From SSSZ01 sp036732025 (GTDB lineage Bacteria > Pseudomonadota > Gammaproteobacteria > Burkholderiales > Rhodocyclaceae), in contig DAINDE010000010.1 in the NCBI GenBank assembly GCA_036732025.1, positions 1 to 64,000 on the forward strand: 64,000 bases of DNA. Reading direction: 5' to 3'. Each line of letters begins with the position of its first letter. The stretch's first letter is position 1. Position numbers and translations under genes: made by a program. The notes beneath the pieces were generated by a model, which saw only the letters and a program-made list of their open reading frames with translations, was not told where the DNA came from and did no database searches. Positions 25,658 to 33,706 of this stretch are shown piece by piece.

Positions 25658-26358
25658 GTCGGCTTTTTCAGCTTGTAGTGGAAGGGCACCACGATCTGGA
25701 CCTCATTGCCGTCGATGCCGTCGGGCAGGGGCGGCAGCGCCGGCAAGCGCTCCAGCACCGAGATGGCGTGCTGGTCGAGCACTTCGAAACCACTGGAGCG
25801 GTCGACGTTGATGCCCAGGAGATTGCCCTTGCGGGCCACCCGCAGGCGGACCCGGACCTCCCCCTCCCAGCCGCGCATGGCGGCGATGCGGGGGTAGTCC
25901 TGCTGGCGGGCGAAAAGATCGGCAAGATGACGGCTGTAAGCGTCGAGCAGGTTGGACTGGCTGGGTTGCGGCCGAGGGGGCGGCTCCGCGGCGGCCACCG
26001 TCGCCGCGGCGACGGGCGGCGGCAGGGGAACCGGGGCGACGGATTCCGCAGGCGCCGCCGGCATCTGCGGAGAAACCGCCCGCGAGGCGAGGACGGGGTG
26101 GCGCTCCGCTACCGGCGCCTTGCGCATCTCCGGCGGCGCTGGCCGGGGCGGCGGCTCGGCCACGGCCGGCGCCGCCACCGGTTCCTGGGGCGCCATCATG
26201 CGCAAGGTGGCGGTCAGCATCTCCACCGCCGCCTGCCGCTCCTCCGGCGGCCCCTTCACCCAGGCGAGAACACCGCCATGGAGCGCCGCCGAGACCACGA
26301 GCATGGCCAGGAACCGGCGATCGCGCCGCGGCGGCGGGAAGTCAATGGCGGTGGCCAT
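25654..26358 (-). CDS. TonB-family energy transducer
   Basis: The 234-residue protein has an N-terminal membrane anchor (FLAMLVVSAALHGGVLAW), a long Pro/Ala-rich periplasmic spacer (residues 60-140), and a TonB C-terminal domain (YPRIAAMRGWEGEVRVRLRVARKGNLLGINVDRSSGFEVLD). It transmits proton-motive force to outer-membrane receptors. No exbBD is next to it. It overlaps the metallo-hydrolase gene by 17 bases, and may serve the PqqU-type receptor encoded at 11-13 kb. An ATG at 26370 is the alternative start. Confidence 0.85.
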   Translation of the reverse strand: MATAIDFPPPRRDRRFLAMLVVSAALHGGVLAWVKGPPEERQAAVEMLTATLRMMAPQEPVAAPAVAEPPPRPAPPEMRKAPVAERHPVLASRAVSPQMPAAPAESVAPVPLPPPVAAATVAAAEPPPRPQPSQSNLLDAYSRHLADLFARQQDYPRIAAMRGWEGEVRVRLRVARKGNLLGINVDRSSGFEVLDQHAISVLERLPALPPLPDGIDGNEVQIVVPFHYKLKKPT

Positions 26359-27286
26359 GTTCCAGTACATCCTGCTCGATCGCCGGGAACAGGTGGCCGA
26401 CGGAACGGCGGTATTCGCTGGCTGCCACCGGCAACGCGGCGAATTCAGGCGGCAGCGGCCGCGCCAGCACCTCGTTCATGTCGAGGCCCGCCGCCGCGGC
26501 CTGGCGCAGCGAGCCACTCAACCACTTGAGCCAAGCCCGGGTCTGGCGGATGGGAGCGGCATCGGTCGCCACCGGGCCGTGGCCCGGCACCAGCAGCCGG
26601 AACCCGGGCTCCCGGGTCACGGCCTCGAGGCGATCCAGGGCCTCCAGCCAACGTTCCAGGCGAGCGTGGGGGGTGGTCGGCGCACGGCCGTTGAAGACCA
26701 GATCGCCGGCGAAGAGCACGCCGCTGGTTTCGTCGAAGACTGCCAGGTCGGCGCCGGTGTGGCCGTCGAGGGCGAATACCCGCAGTGCCCGGCCGGCGAC
26801 CTCCAGCTTGCCGGCCTCGATGCTGCGAGATGGCGCCACCACCTCCGTGCCCAGCATCCAGTCGCCAGTCAGGCGGAAGAGGTTTTCGGCGAAGGCGTTG
26901 CCGTCGCCGGCGATGCCCTGGCGGGTTTCCGGCAGGGCCGCGATGGGCGTATCGGCGTAGGCCTGGTTGCCTAGGAAATGATCGGGATGGTGGTGGGTGT
27001 TGATGGTCAGCGCGACCGGCCGGGACGACACGCGGGCCACGGCCTCCCGCATCTGCCGCCCATAACGCAGGGAAGGGCCGGTATCGATGACGACGACACC
27101 GTCGCGGCCGACGATGAAGCCGGTGTTGACGATATTGCCGCCGTTGGCCGGGGAAAAATCCTCGCTGCGGCCAACGAAGACATAGACATCCGGGGCGACC
27201 GCCTTGGGCACCAGGCCGTAGTCGAAATCCGCCCCGGTGGCAACGCCGGCCACCAGCGCCAGGGCGAGGGCAAATCGGCGCATCAT
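26342..27286 (-). CDS. Quinoprotein relay system zinc metallo-hydrolase (SoxH-like MBL fold)
   Basis: The 314-residue protein has a signal peptide (MMRRFALALALVAGVATG) and a metallo-beta-lactamase fold with THHHPDH, a D-G-H-T-GAD segment, FAGDLVFNGRAPTT and PGHGPV. It corresponds to the SoxH-related family that accompanies PQQ dehydrogenases (known as quinoprotein relay system zinc metallohydrolase). The reaction is not established; the family occurs with the SoxYZ-like carrier encoded just upstream, with which the start overlaps by four bases (ATGA). Confidence 0.88.
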   Translation of the reverse strand: MMRRFALALALVAGVATGADFDYGLVPKAVAPDVYVFVGRSEDFSPANGGNIVNTGFIVGRDGVVVIDTGPSLRYGRQMREAVARVSSRPVALTINTHHHPDHFLGNQAYADTPIAALPETRQGIAGDGNAFAENLFRLTGDWMLGTEVVAPSRSIEAGKLEVAGRALRVFALDGHTGADLAVFDETSGVLFAGDLVFNGRAPTTPHARLERWLEALDRLEAVTREPGFRLLVPGHGPVATDAAPIRQTRAWLKWLSGSLRQAAAAGLDMNEVLARPLPPEFAALPVAASEYRRSVGHLFPAIEQDVLEHGHRH

Positions 27287-28053
27287 GGCTCTATGCGGGC
27301 GGAGAAGGTGTTGCCGTTGTTGTCGCGGCCGGTGGCCACGACGGTGCCGGGCACCGTCCCGCGATGGAGGGTGAAGACCGGGTTCTCGCTCACCGGCTCG
27401 TAGGTTTGAAGGCGCATCAGGCGCTCGCCGGCGGCGTTCTTGAACTCGATTTCCTCGAGATGGAAGGCGGGGATGCCGGCCACCAGGCCGGTATCCATGG
27501 GGTGGACGATGCGCATGCGCAGGCGGCCGGACTGCTGGCCTTCGCTCCACTGGCGGCCGCTGACCTCGTTGAGGCGCTGCTGCCACTCCTTCGACCCCGA
27601 AGCTGCCGAAGGGGCCGTGCATCCGCCGCCGACGGTGTTGACCCAGGTCCCGCCCACATGCCAGACGCCGTCCCCGGTCCGGGCCGCTGCGCGCACCGGT
27701 GACGACTGCTGCAGCTTGGCGCGGAAGCCGAGGTAGGCCCCCGCCCCTTCGGGATAGAAGCGCAATATCTGGAGGATGGGATTGAAGTCGGCGAAGACGA
27801 GCACTTCGCGGACATCGGGGAGCGCCGTGGCGTCCACCGTGACCGGCACCTGCATGGGGTTCTCGGCAGTCGAGGGAGCCACCACCTTGACCCGGGGATC
27901 GAATAGTACCGGCCCGTCTGACAGGAAAGCCCGTCGCATGTCGCCCCAGCGGGCGGAGGCCAGGGGATCCCCGCCTTCCTGCACGGCAAAGGCATCGCCG
28001 GGGGGCATCAGCGCCATCAGGGCAATCGCCGCCGCCGCCAACGGTAATTTCAT
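27283..28053 (-). CDS. Quinoprotein dehydrogenase-associated SoxYZ-like carrier protein
   Basis: The 256-residue protein is a natural fusion of SoxY-like and SoxZ-like domains behind a signal peptide. The N-terminal part ends with the carrier-cysteine motif GGGCTAPSAA (SoxY proteins carry substrates on a GGCGG cysteine), and the C-terminal part has the immunoglobulin-like SoxZ pattern (MRIVHPMDTGLVAGIPAFHLEEIEFKN). This family is found with PQQ dehydrogenases; its cargo is unknown. It is the first gene of a six-gene operon and has a near-perfect sigma-54 promoter 48 bases upstream. Confidence 0.9.
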   Translation of the reverse strand: MKLPLAAAAIALMALMPPGDAFAVQEGGDPLASARWGDMRRAFLSDGPVLFDPRVKVVAPSTAENPMQVPVTVDATALPDVREVLVFADFNPILQILRFYPEGAGAYLGFRAKLQQSSPVRAAARTGDGVWHVGGTWVNTVGGGCTAPSAASGSKEWQQRLNEVSGRQWSEGQQSGRLRMRIVHPMDTGLVAGIPAFHLEEIEFKNAAGERLMRLQTYEPVSENPVFTLHRGTVPGTVVATGRDNNGNTFSARIEP

Positions 28054-28100
28054 GGTGTCTCCTCATGTCGCCCTACGGCGCTCTAGTTTATGGTTTCGCT

Positions 28101-28115
28101 GCAAGCAACGTGCCA
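28101..28115 (-). promoter_or_regulatory. Sigma-54 promoter of the SoxYZ-like operon
   Basis: On the minus strand TGGCAC-N5-TTGC followed by A is a full match to the -24/-12 consensus. Transcription would start near 28089, some 36 bases before the ATG. Confidence 0.85.
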
Positions 28116-28344
28116 TATTCTACTTGATACACACTGGACCACCCGGCGGACGAGCGGTTCCGTGCGTGGCGACTACCGCCCCGCCCCCATGCCCATGGCG
28201 CACAGTCCGGATGTGCAACTTTGGAGCACCTGGTGACATTTGAAACAGCAAAGCCGGCACGGCCCGGGCGTCTTCCGCCGAAAAGCCCCGCAATTCCTTG
28301 AATACAGCCCCCCCTTGCCGGCCAGCCAAGAGCCCATGGCCTGT

Positions 28345-28359
28345 TGGCATAGCTCTTGC
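28345..28359 (+). promoter_or_regulatory. Sigma-54 promoter of the lanthanide-type alcohol dehydrogenase
   Basis: TGGCAT-N5-TTGC has one mismatch to the consensus and correct GG-N10-GC spacing. The predicted start near 28371 gives a leader of about 127 bases before the ATG at 28498. Confidence 0.78.
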
Positions 28360-28497
28360 GAACAGTAGGCCCTGCCGGGCGGCTGGCTCAGGGAATGGAG
28401 AAAATGCCGGCCCGGTGTATCATCCCCGCACGGTTGCCTCCGCAGCCAGGAGTAAGCAACCGGACGTGGAACCGATGGACAACCAAGGAGACAATCC

Positions 28498-30282
28498 ATG
28501 CAAAGTCACACTTTCACCCGGCGCAGCTCCGTCACTCTCGCCCTCCTCGTCGCCGCCGCTTTTTCCGGCGCCCCGGCAGTGGCCAAGGGCGTGAGCGACG
28601 CTGACATCCTCAACGACGCCAAGACCACCAACGATGTGGTTTCCTTTGGCCTCGGCACGCAAGGCCAGCGCCACAGCCCCTCCACCCAGATCAATGCCAA
28701 CACCGTCAAGAACCTGGTCCCCGCCTGGTCCATGTCCTTCGGTGGTGAAAAGCAGCGCGGCCAGGAATCCCAGCCCGTCATCGCCAACGGCAAGATGTTC
28801 GTGACCGCTTCCTACAGCCGCCTCTTCGCCGTCGACGCCAAGACCGGCAAGAAGCTGTGGAAGTACGAGCACCGCCTGCCGGACGGCATCATGCCCTGCT
28901 GTGACGTGATCAACCGCGGCGCTGCCCTTTACGACAACCTGGTCATCTTCGCCACCCTGGACGCTCAACTGGTCGCCCTCGATCAGGATACCGGCAAGGT
29001 CGTCTGGAAGGAAAAGCTGGAAGACTACGCCGCCGGCTACTCCGCTTCCGCCGCTCCGATCATCGCCAAGGGCAAGCTGATCACCGGCGTCTCCGGCGGT
29101 GAATTCGGCATCGTCGGCCGCATCGACGCCCGCGATCCCAAGACCGGCAAGCTGGTGTGGACCCGTCCCACCGTGGAAGGCCACATGGGCTACACCTTCG
29201 ACAAGGATGGCAACAAGAAGGAAAACGGCATTTCCGGCACCACCAACGCCACCTGGCCTGGCGACATGTGGAAGACCGGCGGCGCCGCCACCTGGAACGG
29301 TGCCACCTACGACCCCGAGACCAACCTGATCTTCGCGGGCACCGGCAACCCGGCTCCCTGGAACAGCCACACCCGCCCCGGTGACAACCTGTTCTCCTCG
29401 TCTACCGTGGCCATCGACGCCGACACCGGCAAGATCGCCTGGCACTACCAGAACACCCCGCACGACGGCTGGGACTTCGACGGTGTCAACGAATTCGTTT
29501 CCTTCGACTTCAAGGATCCGAAGACCGGCAAGGTCATCAAGGCTGGCGGCAAGGCCGACCGTAACGGCTTCTTCTTCGTCAATGACCGTACCAACGGCAA
29601 GCTGCTGAACGCCTTCCCGTTCGTCAAGCAGATTTCCTGGGCCAAGGGCATCGACCTGAAGACCGGCCGCCCCATCTACAACATGGATAACTACCCGGGC
29701 GATCCTTCCAAGGGCGCCGACGGCAAGAAGGGTGAAACCGTCTTCGCCGCCCCGTCCTTCCTGGGCGGCAAGAACCAGATGCAGATGGCCTACAGCCCGA
29801 AGACCGGCTACTTCTATGTGCCTTCCAACGAATGGGGCATGGACATCTGGAACGAGCCCGTCTCCTACAAGAAAGGTGCTGCTTACCTGGGTGCCGGCTT
29901 CACCATCAAGGCCCTTCATGACGACTACATCGGCGCCATGCGCGCCGTCGATCCCGCCACCGGCAAGATCGTCTGGGAAAACAAGAACTTCGCTCCCCTG
30001 TGGGGCGGCGTCCTGACCACCGCCGGCGGCCTGGTGTTCTACGGTACCCCCGAAGGCTACCTGAAGGCGGTCGACGACAAGACCGGCAAGGAACTGTGGT
30101 CCTTCAACGTCGGCACCGGCATCGTCGCTCCCCCGGTCACCTGGGAACAGGACGGTGAGCAGATGATCGCCGTGACGGCGGGCTGGGGCGGCGCTGTTCC
30201 CCTGTGGGGCGGCGACGTGGCCAAGCGCGTGAACTACCTGGAACAGGGTGGTTCCGTGTGGGTCTTCAAGCTGCACAAGTAA
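28498..30282 (+). CDS. exaF: PQQ-dependent alcohol dehydrogenase, lanthanide type (ExaF/PedH-like)
   Basis: The 594-residue protein has a signal peptide (cleaved near APAVA-K) and an eight-bladed beta-propeller with W-docking repeats. The adjacent-cysteine disulfide ring is in PCCDVINRG (Cys134-Cys135). The catalytic aspartate is Asp326 in HDGWDFDGVNE, and Asp328 two residues later is the extra metal ligand that marks lanthanide-dependent enzymes (XoxF, ExaF, PedH); calcium enzymes have Ala or Ser there. It oxidises alcohols or aldehydes in the periplasm with PQQ and passes electrons to a c-type cytochrome. The ATG has an AAGGAG site. A sigma-54 promoter precedes it and a strong terminator follows. 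Metal preference is inferred from the motif. Confidence 0.92.
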   Translation: MQSHTFTRRSSVTLALLVAAAFSGAPAVAKGVSDADILNDAKTTNDVVSFGLGTQGQRHSPSTQINANTVKNLVPAWSMSFGGEKQRGQESQPVIANGKMFVTASYSRLFAVDAKTGKKLWKYEHRLPDGIMPCCDVINRGAALYDNLVIFATLDAQLVALDQDTGKVVWKEKLEDYAAGYSASAAPIIAKGKLITGVSGGEFGIVGRIDARDPKTGKLVWTRPTVEGHMGYTFDKDGNKKENGISGTTNATWPGDMWKTGGAATWNGATYDPETNLIFAGTGNPAPWNSHTRPGDNLFSSSTVAIDADTGKIAWHYQNTPHDGWDFDGVNEFVSFDFKDPKTGKVIKAGGKADRNGFFFVNDRTNGKLLNAFPFVKQISWAKGIDLKTGRPIYNMDNYPGDPSKGADGKKGETVFAAPSFLGGKNQMQMAYSPKTGYFYVPSNEWGMDIWNEPVSYKKGAAYLGAGFTIKALHDDYIGAMRAVDPATGKIVWENKNFAPLWGGVLTTAGGLVFYGTPEGYLKAVDDKTGKELWSFNVGTGIVAPPVTWEQDGEQMIAVTAGWGGAVPLWGGDVAKRVNYLEQGGSVWVFKLHK

Positions 30283-30332
30283 TCGCCTAGTTTCCCCCTG
30301 TTGGAAGGCCCTTCGGGGCCGATAGCAGGTTG

Positions 30333-30377
30333 AGGCACGAGCGCTCCGGCTTCGGCGCTCGTGCCTTGTTCTTTTTG
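30333..30377 (+). terminator. Strong terminator after the lanthanide-type dehydrogenase
   Basis: A perfect 12-bp stem (AGGCACGAGCGC / GCGCTCGTGCCT) with a 10-base loop is followed by a T-rich tail. A smaller hairpin (GGCCC/GGGCC) lies just before it. Confidence 0.85.
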
Positions 30378-30446
30378 GGGCCTGCCCTGTGCGATTCCCG
30401 GCAACCGCCTGGCCGCCGCGCATCGGAAGAAGTACCCCACTTGTGT

Positions 30447-30935
30447 TCATCGCTGTACCGGTGAGTCTACGTAGGATTTCAGTGCCCACACCAGCTCCTG
30501 CGAGAGAATACCTTGCCAGGCCGGCATGTGCAGGACGCCTACCTTGGTTCGTCCCCGCAGGACTGCCTTTAGGAAATAGGCATCGTTATCCTGGAAGCAC
30601 GCGCGCTGCATATCGGCATCCGTAATACGCTTGCAGTAGGCACTCAGGCGCCGTAAATTGGGGGCGGGCCCTCTACCCAACGCGTCTGGCCCATGACAGC
30701 GCTGACAAGCCTGATCAAAGGCTTGACGACCGACGGCAATGGCGGTTGGATCGTTGCGATACGGATTTTCTTCGCGCCAATCGGCCCCCAGTCCCTGCAA
30801 ACCAGAGAAATCCACGGCAGGCGCTTCAACACGCTCCGTTGGGCTGGTCGATTCCGCAACGACCACCGTTGCCACCGCCAACCCAACGATGCCAATTGCA
30901 ATTGCGCGCCATTGAGGCACCACCCTCCGACTCAT
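30447..30935 (-). CDS. PedF-like c-type cytochrome
   Basis: The 162-residue protein has an N-terminal signal/anchor helix and one haem site CQRCH (residues 77-81). The segments VDFSGLQGLGADWREENPYR and VLHMPAWQGILSQELVWALKSYVDS align with the PedF-type cytochrome c-550 encoded at 40533, of which it is a diverged paralogue with an inserted Cys pair (YCKRITDADMQRAC). It probably accepts electrons from a quinoprotein dehydrogenase. The ATG at 30935 has AAGGAG five bases upstream and overlaps the pentapeptide gene stop (ATGA). Confidence 0.85.
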   Translation of the reverse strand: MSRRVVPQWRAIAIGIVGLAVATVVVAESTSPTERVEAPAVDFSGLQGLGADWREENPYRNDPTAIAVGRQAFDQACQRCHGPDALGRGPAPNLRRLSAYCKRITDADMQRACFQDNDAYFLKAVLRGRTKVGVLHMPAWQGILSQELVWALKSYVDSPVQR

Positions 30936-31573
30936 GGCCACTCCTTGGGATCTGGGCATCCTTTGCAGCCCTCGAAGGAAGAGTCAGGGAATATCGTGTA
31001 CTTCAAATAGCTGCCTTCCAGATTGGCATCCCGTAGATTCACCGCGACAAATTTGGTTTCTTGGAGATTGGCATTGGTCAGCCTAGCACCCGCAAACCAG
31101 GCAAAATTGAGGCGCGCCATTTCAAGATTGGCGGCAGTAAGATCCGCCCCCGAAAGATCGCTGTGCATCAGACGGGCAAACTCCAGATCTACGGCGATCA
31201 GTTTGGCATTACGAAAAGTCGCGCCGGGCGCATTCACCTTGCTCATCTTGGCACCCGTCAAATTGGCGCCGTCGAGGATTGCACCGGCAAGATTGGTGAC
31301 GCGCAAATCCGCACGACTAAGGTCGGCTCCTGTTAGATCAACGCCGGCCAAATCTCTGGCCGAAAGGTCAGCATGCCGCAAATCCGCACCACGACAGCGC
31401 GCGTAAGGCCACAACTTGCAACCGTTGATGACCAGTGGCTCCACCGGTCCCTTGCTGGGTTCAGCGTTTGCGGGTTCCATCAACACGGCGCCAGCCATGG
31501 ACAAGAGCAGCACAAGACCAGCTCTCAATCGTTGAGCTCTGAGGGGGTTCAAGATTTTTTCTTCATTGGCCAT
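30932..31573 (-). CDS. Exported pentapeptide-repeat protein
   Basis: The 213-residue protein has a signal peptide (AGLVLLLSMAGAVLMEPANA) and a run of about 24 A(D/N)LxX pentapeptide repeats (residues 60-195), which fold as a right-handed quadrilateral helix. Cysteines flank the repeats: two before them (NGCKLWPYARCRGADL) and a C-x-x-C after (FEGCKGCPD). It overlaps the PedF-like cytochrome start by four bases and lies downstream of the calcium-type dehydrogenase, behind a terminator. Function is unknown; a structural partner of the periplasmic cytochrome is a guess. A GTG at 31597 is an alternative start but overlaps the terminator. Confidence 0.8.
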   Translation of the reverse strand: MANEEKILNPLRAQRLRAGLVLLLSMAGAVLMEPANAEPSKGPVEPLVINGCKLWPYARCRGADLRHADLSARDLAGVDLTGADLSRADLRVTNLAGAILDGANLTGAKMSKVNAPGATFRNAKLIAVDLEFARLMHSDLSGADLTAANLEMARLNFAWFAGARLTNANLQETKFVAVNLRDANLEGSYLKYTIFPDSSFEGCKGCPDPKEWP

Positions 31574-31584
31574 GGGAAACCGAC

Positions 31585-31607
31585 AAAGGGGCCGCACCTG
31601 CGGCCCC
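31585..31607 (-). terminator. Terminator after the calcium-type alcohol dehydrogenase
   Basis: On the minus strand a perfect 9-bp stem (GGGGCCGCA / TGCGGCCCC) with a 2-base loop is followed by TTT. The short T run suggests partial termination, which would leave some read-through into the pentapeptide and cytochrome genes. Confidence 0.7.
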
Positions 31608-31615
31608 TTCCGTCA

Positions 31616-33487
31616 TCACCGGCTAGACTTCGGCAGCTTGAAGACCCACATGGACGAACCTTGGGTCACCTGCTTGGTCAGGTCGGCCATATCGCCGCCC
31701 CACAGGGGAACCGCGCCACCGTAGCCGGAACTGATGCCGATGTACTGCTCACCATCCAGCTCCCAGGTAATGGGCACGGAGACCACACCGGAACCCGTCT
31801 GGAACTTCCACAGTTCCTTACCGCTCTTGGCGTCGAAAGCCTTGACGAAGCCATCGGAGGTACCGGTAAAGAGCAGGCCACCAGCGGTAGTCAACGTACC
31901 GGCCCAGAGCGGGAAGGCTTCCTTATGCTCCCAGACGATCTTGCCGGACTTGGGATCGATGGCGCGCAAGATGCCGACGTGGTCATCATAGAGCTTCTTG
32001 ATGCGGAACCCCTGGCCGAGGTAGGCTGAACCCGCCTTGTAGGTCAGCTTTTCGGTCCAGTAGTCCATGGCCCAGTGGTTGGCCGGGATGTAGAACAACT
32101 CTGTCTGGGGGCTGTAACTCATGGGCATCCAGTTGGTACCACCCAGGAACGGAGGGGAGACGAAGATGGAATCGCCCTTGTCGGCACCATCCTTGGGTTT
32201 CGGCGGATGCTGGCCCTCGACAATGTTCGGCTTGCCGGTCTTCAGATCCCAGCTCTTTGCCCAGGTAATGCCATCAACGAAAGGCCACGCCCCGACCAGG
32301 GAAGTCGGCTTGTTCGGATAGCCGGCGCCGGAAGAAAGTTTTTCGCGGTCGGTCACGAAGAAGAAGCCGTTGCGGTCGGCATGGGCAGAGGCCTTGACCA
32401 GCTTGCCGGTCTTGGGATCCTTGTACTCGAAGAGCACCACGGAGTTGTTGCCGGAGAAGTCCCAGGCATCGTTGGGGGTATGCTGGAAGAAGCCCTTCAG
32501 CTCGCCGGTACTGGCGTCCACGTAGGCCTGACCGGAGGTGAAGAGGCTGTCCCAGTTGCGGGGGTCGTCCCCTTCCTTGGTCCGGTGCCAGGTGTTCCAC
32601 GGTGCCGGGTTGCCGGTGCCGATGACCACCATGTTCTTTTCCACGTCGAAGCTGGCAGTCTGCCAGGGGGCGCCACCACCGTGGTTCCAGGCGTCCACCA
32701 GCTTGCCATCCTTATCCCGCGGCCACGAGGGTGCCTTGGCGTCCCCGGTCGGCGTGCTGTCCTTGCCGTTCAGGCGGCCCATGTGGCCTTCGACCATGGG
32801 GCGGGCCCAGACTTCTTCGCCAGTCTCGGTGTCACGGGCGAAGAGGTAGCCCACCACGCCGAATTCGTCCCCGGAAGATCCGTGCACCAGCAGCACACGG
32901 CCGCTCTTCTGATCCTTGACGATGAAGGGGGCGCCGGTCATGGTGTAGCCGATCTTGTGGTCGCCCCACTTCTTGCTCCAGGCCACCTTGCCTGTGTCCT
33001 TGTTGAGGGCGACGATGCCGGCATCCAGGGTGCCGAAATAAACCTTGTCACCGTAAATGGCGAGGCCGCGGTTGACCACGTCGCAGCAGGGACGGATGTC
33101 CTCCGGCAGGCGGTGCTGGTATTCCCACAGGCGCTTGCCGGTCTTGGCATCGATGGCGAACATACGGGAATACGAAGCGGTGATGTAGATCACCCCGTCG
33201 TGCACCAGGGCCTGCCCTTCCTGGCCCCGCTGCTTTTCGCCGCCAAAGGAGAAACTCCAGGCAGGAACGAGATTGGCGACGTTGCCTGTGTTGATCTTGG
33301 CGAGCGGACTGTGGCGCTGTGCCTTCAGACCCAGGCCGTAGCTTAGAACGTCGGTGCCGGTCTTGTCGTCGTTGAGAATATCCTCCCAGGTCACCTTTGC
33401 GCCGGCGGCGTAAGCCGGAACGCTGAAGGCGGTTGCCAGGACGGCGGCGAGCAGGGTCTTGCGAGGACCGAAGCGGCTTGATTCCAT
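31616..33487 (-). CDS. exaA: PQQ-dependent alcohol dehydrogenase, calcium type (ExaA/PedE-like)
   Basis: The 623-residue protein has a signal peptide ending in AYA, the disulfide ring PCCDVVNRG (Cys134-Cys135) and W-docking repeats. The catalytic Asp343 lies in NDAWDFSGNN, with Ser345 two residues later, the pattern of calcium enzymes such as Pseudomonas ExaA. The C-terminal half (PPFLGGTNWMPMSYSPQTELFYIPANHW, GYGGAVPLWGGDMADLT) closely resembles ExaA. It should oxidise ethanol-like alcohols in the periplasm. Its promoter seems sigma-70-like, unlike the lanthanide enzyme. It diverges from a histidine kinase gene. Confidence 0.94.
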   Translation of the reverse strand: MESSRFGPRKTLLAAVLATAFSVPAYAAGAKVTWEDILNDDKTGTDVLSYGLGLKAQRHSPLAKINTGNVANLVPAWSFSFGGEKQRGQEGQALVHDGVIYITASYSRMFAIDAKTGKRLWEYQHRLPEDIRPCCDVVNRGLAIYGDKVYFGTLDAGIVALNKDTGKVAWSKKWGDHKIGYTMTGAPFIVKDQKSGRVLLVHGSSGDEFGVVGYLFARDTETGEEVWARPMVEGHMGRLNGKDSTPTGDAKAPSWPRDKDGKLVDAWNHGGGAPWQTASFDVEKNMVVIGTGNPAPWNTWHRTKEGDDPRNWDSLFTSGQAYVDASTGELKGFFQHTPNDAWDFSGNNSVVLFEYKDPKTGKLVKASAHADRNGFFFVTDREKLSSGAGYPNKPTSLVGAWPFVDGITWAKSWDLKTGKPNIVEGQHPPKPKDGADKGDSIFVSPPFLGGTNWMPMSYSPQTELFYIPANHWAMDYWTEKLTYKAGSAYLGQGFRIKKLYDDHVGILRAIDPKSGKIVWEHKEAFPLWAGTLTTAGGLLFTGTSDGFVKAFDAKSGKELWKFQTGSGVVSVPITWELDGEQYIGISSGYGGAVPLWGGDMADLTKQVTQGSSMWVFKLPKSSR

Positions 33488-33567
33488 GTTCTTGTATGTC
33501 TCCTTGGTTGCGGTAATTGCGATCCCGGGCGACCGGGCCGATCCATCCACCCTGGAATGGCAGGGCG

Positions 33568-33597
33568 AGTATAGGAATGGCCCGGAACCGTTGTCTC
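33568..33597 (-). promoter_or_regulatory. Candidate sigma-70 promoter of the calcium-type dehydrogenase
   Basis: On the minus strand GAGACA and TATACT are separated by 18 bases, about 80 bases upstream of the start codon. No -24/-12 element is visible in this intergenic region. Confidence 0.35.
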
Positions 33598-33706
33598 GGG
33601 AGGCGCTCCTGCGCATTTCGGGAATTCTTCCCGGGAAAGGCAGAGCCTCCCGCCGGTACGATTCCTGCTGATGGCACCGCTCCACCGCACCCACCGAACA
33701 TGGACC

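Larger units (their letters stand above)
28054..28497. other. 444-base divergent regulatory region
   Basis: No gene is supported here. The region holds two oppositely oriented sigma-54 promoters (28101-28115 minus, 28345-28359 plus) with about 230 bases between them, which should hold activator-binding sites for both units. I could not find a convincing palindrome shared with the other sigma-54 promoter regions of the window. Confidence 0.7.
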
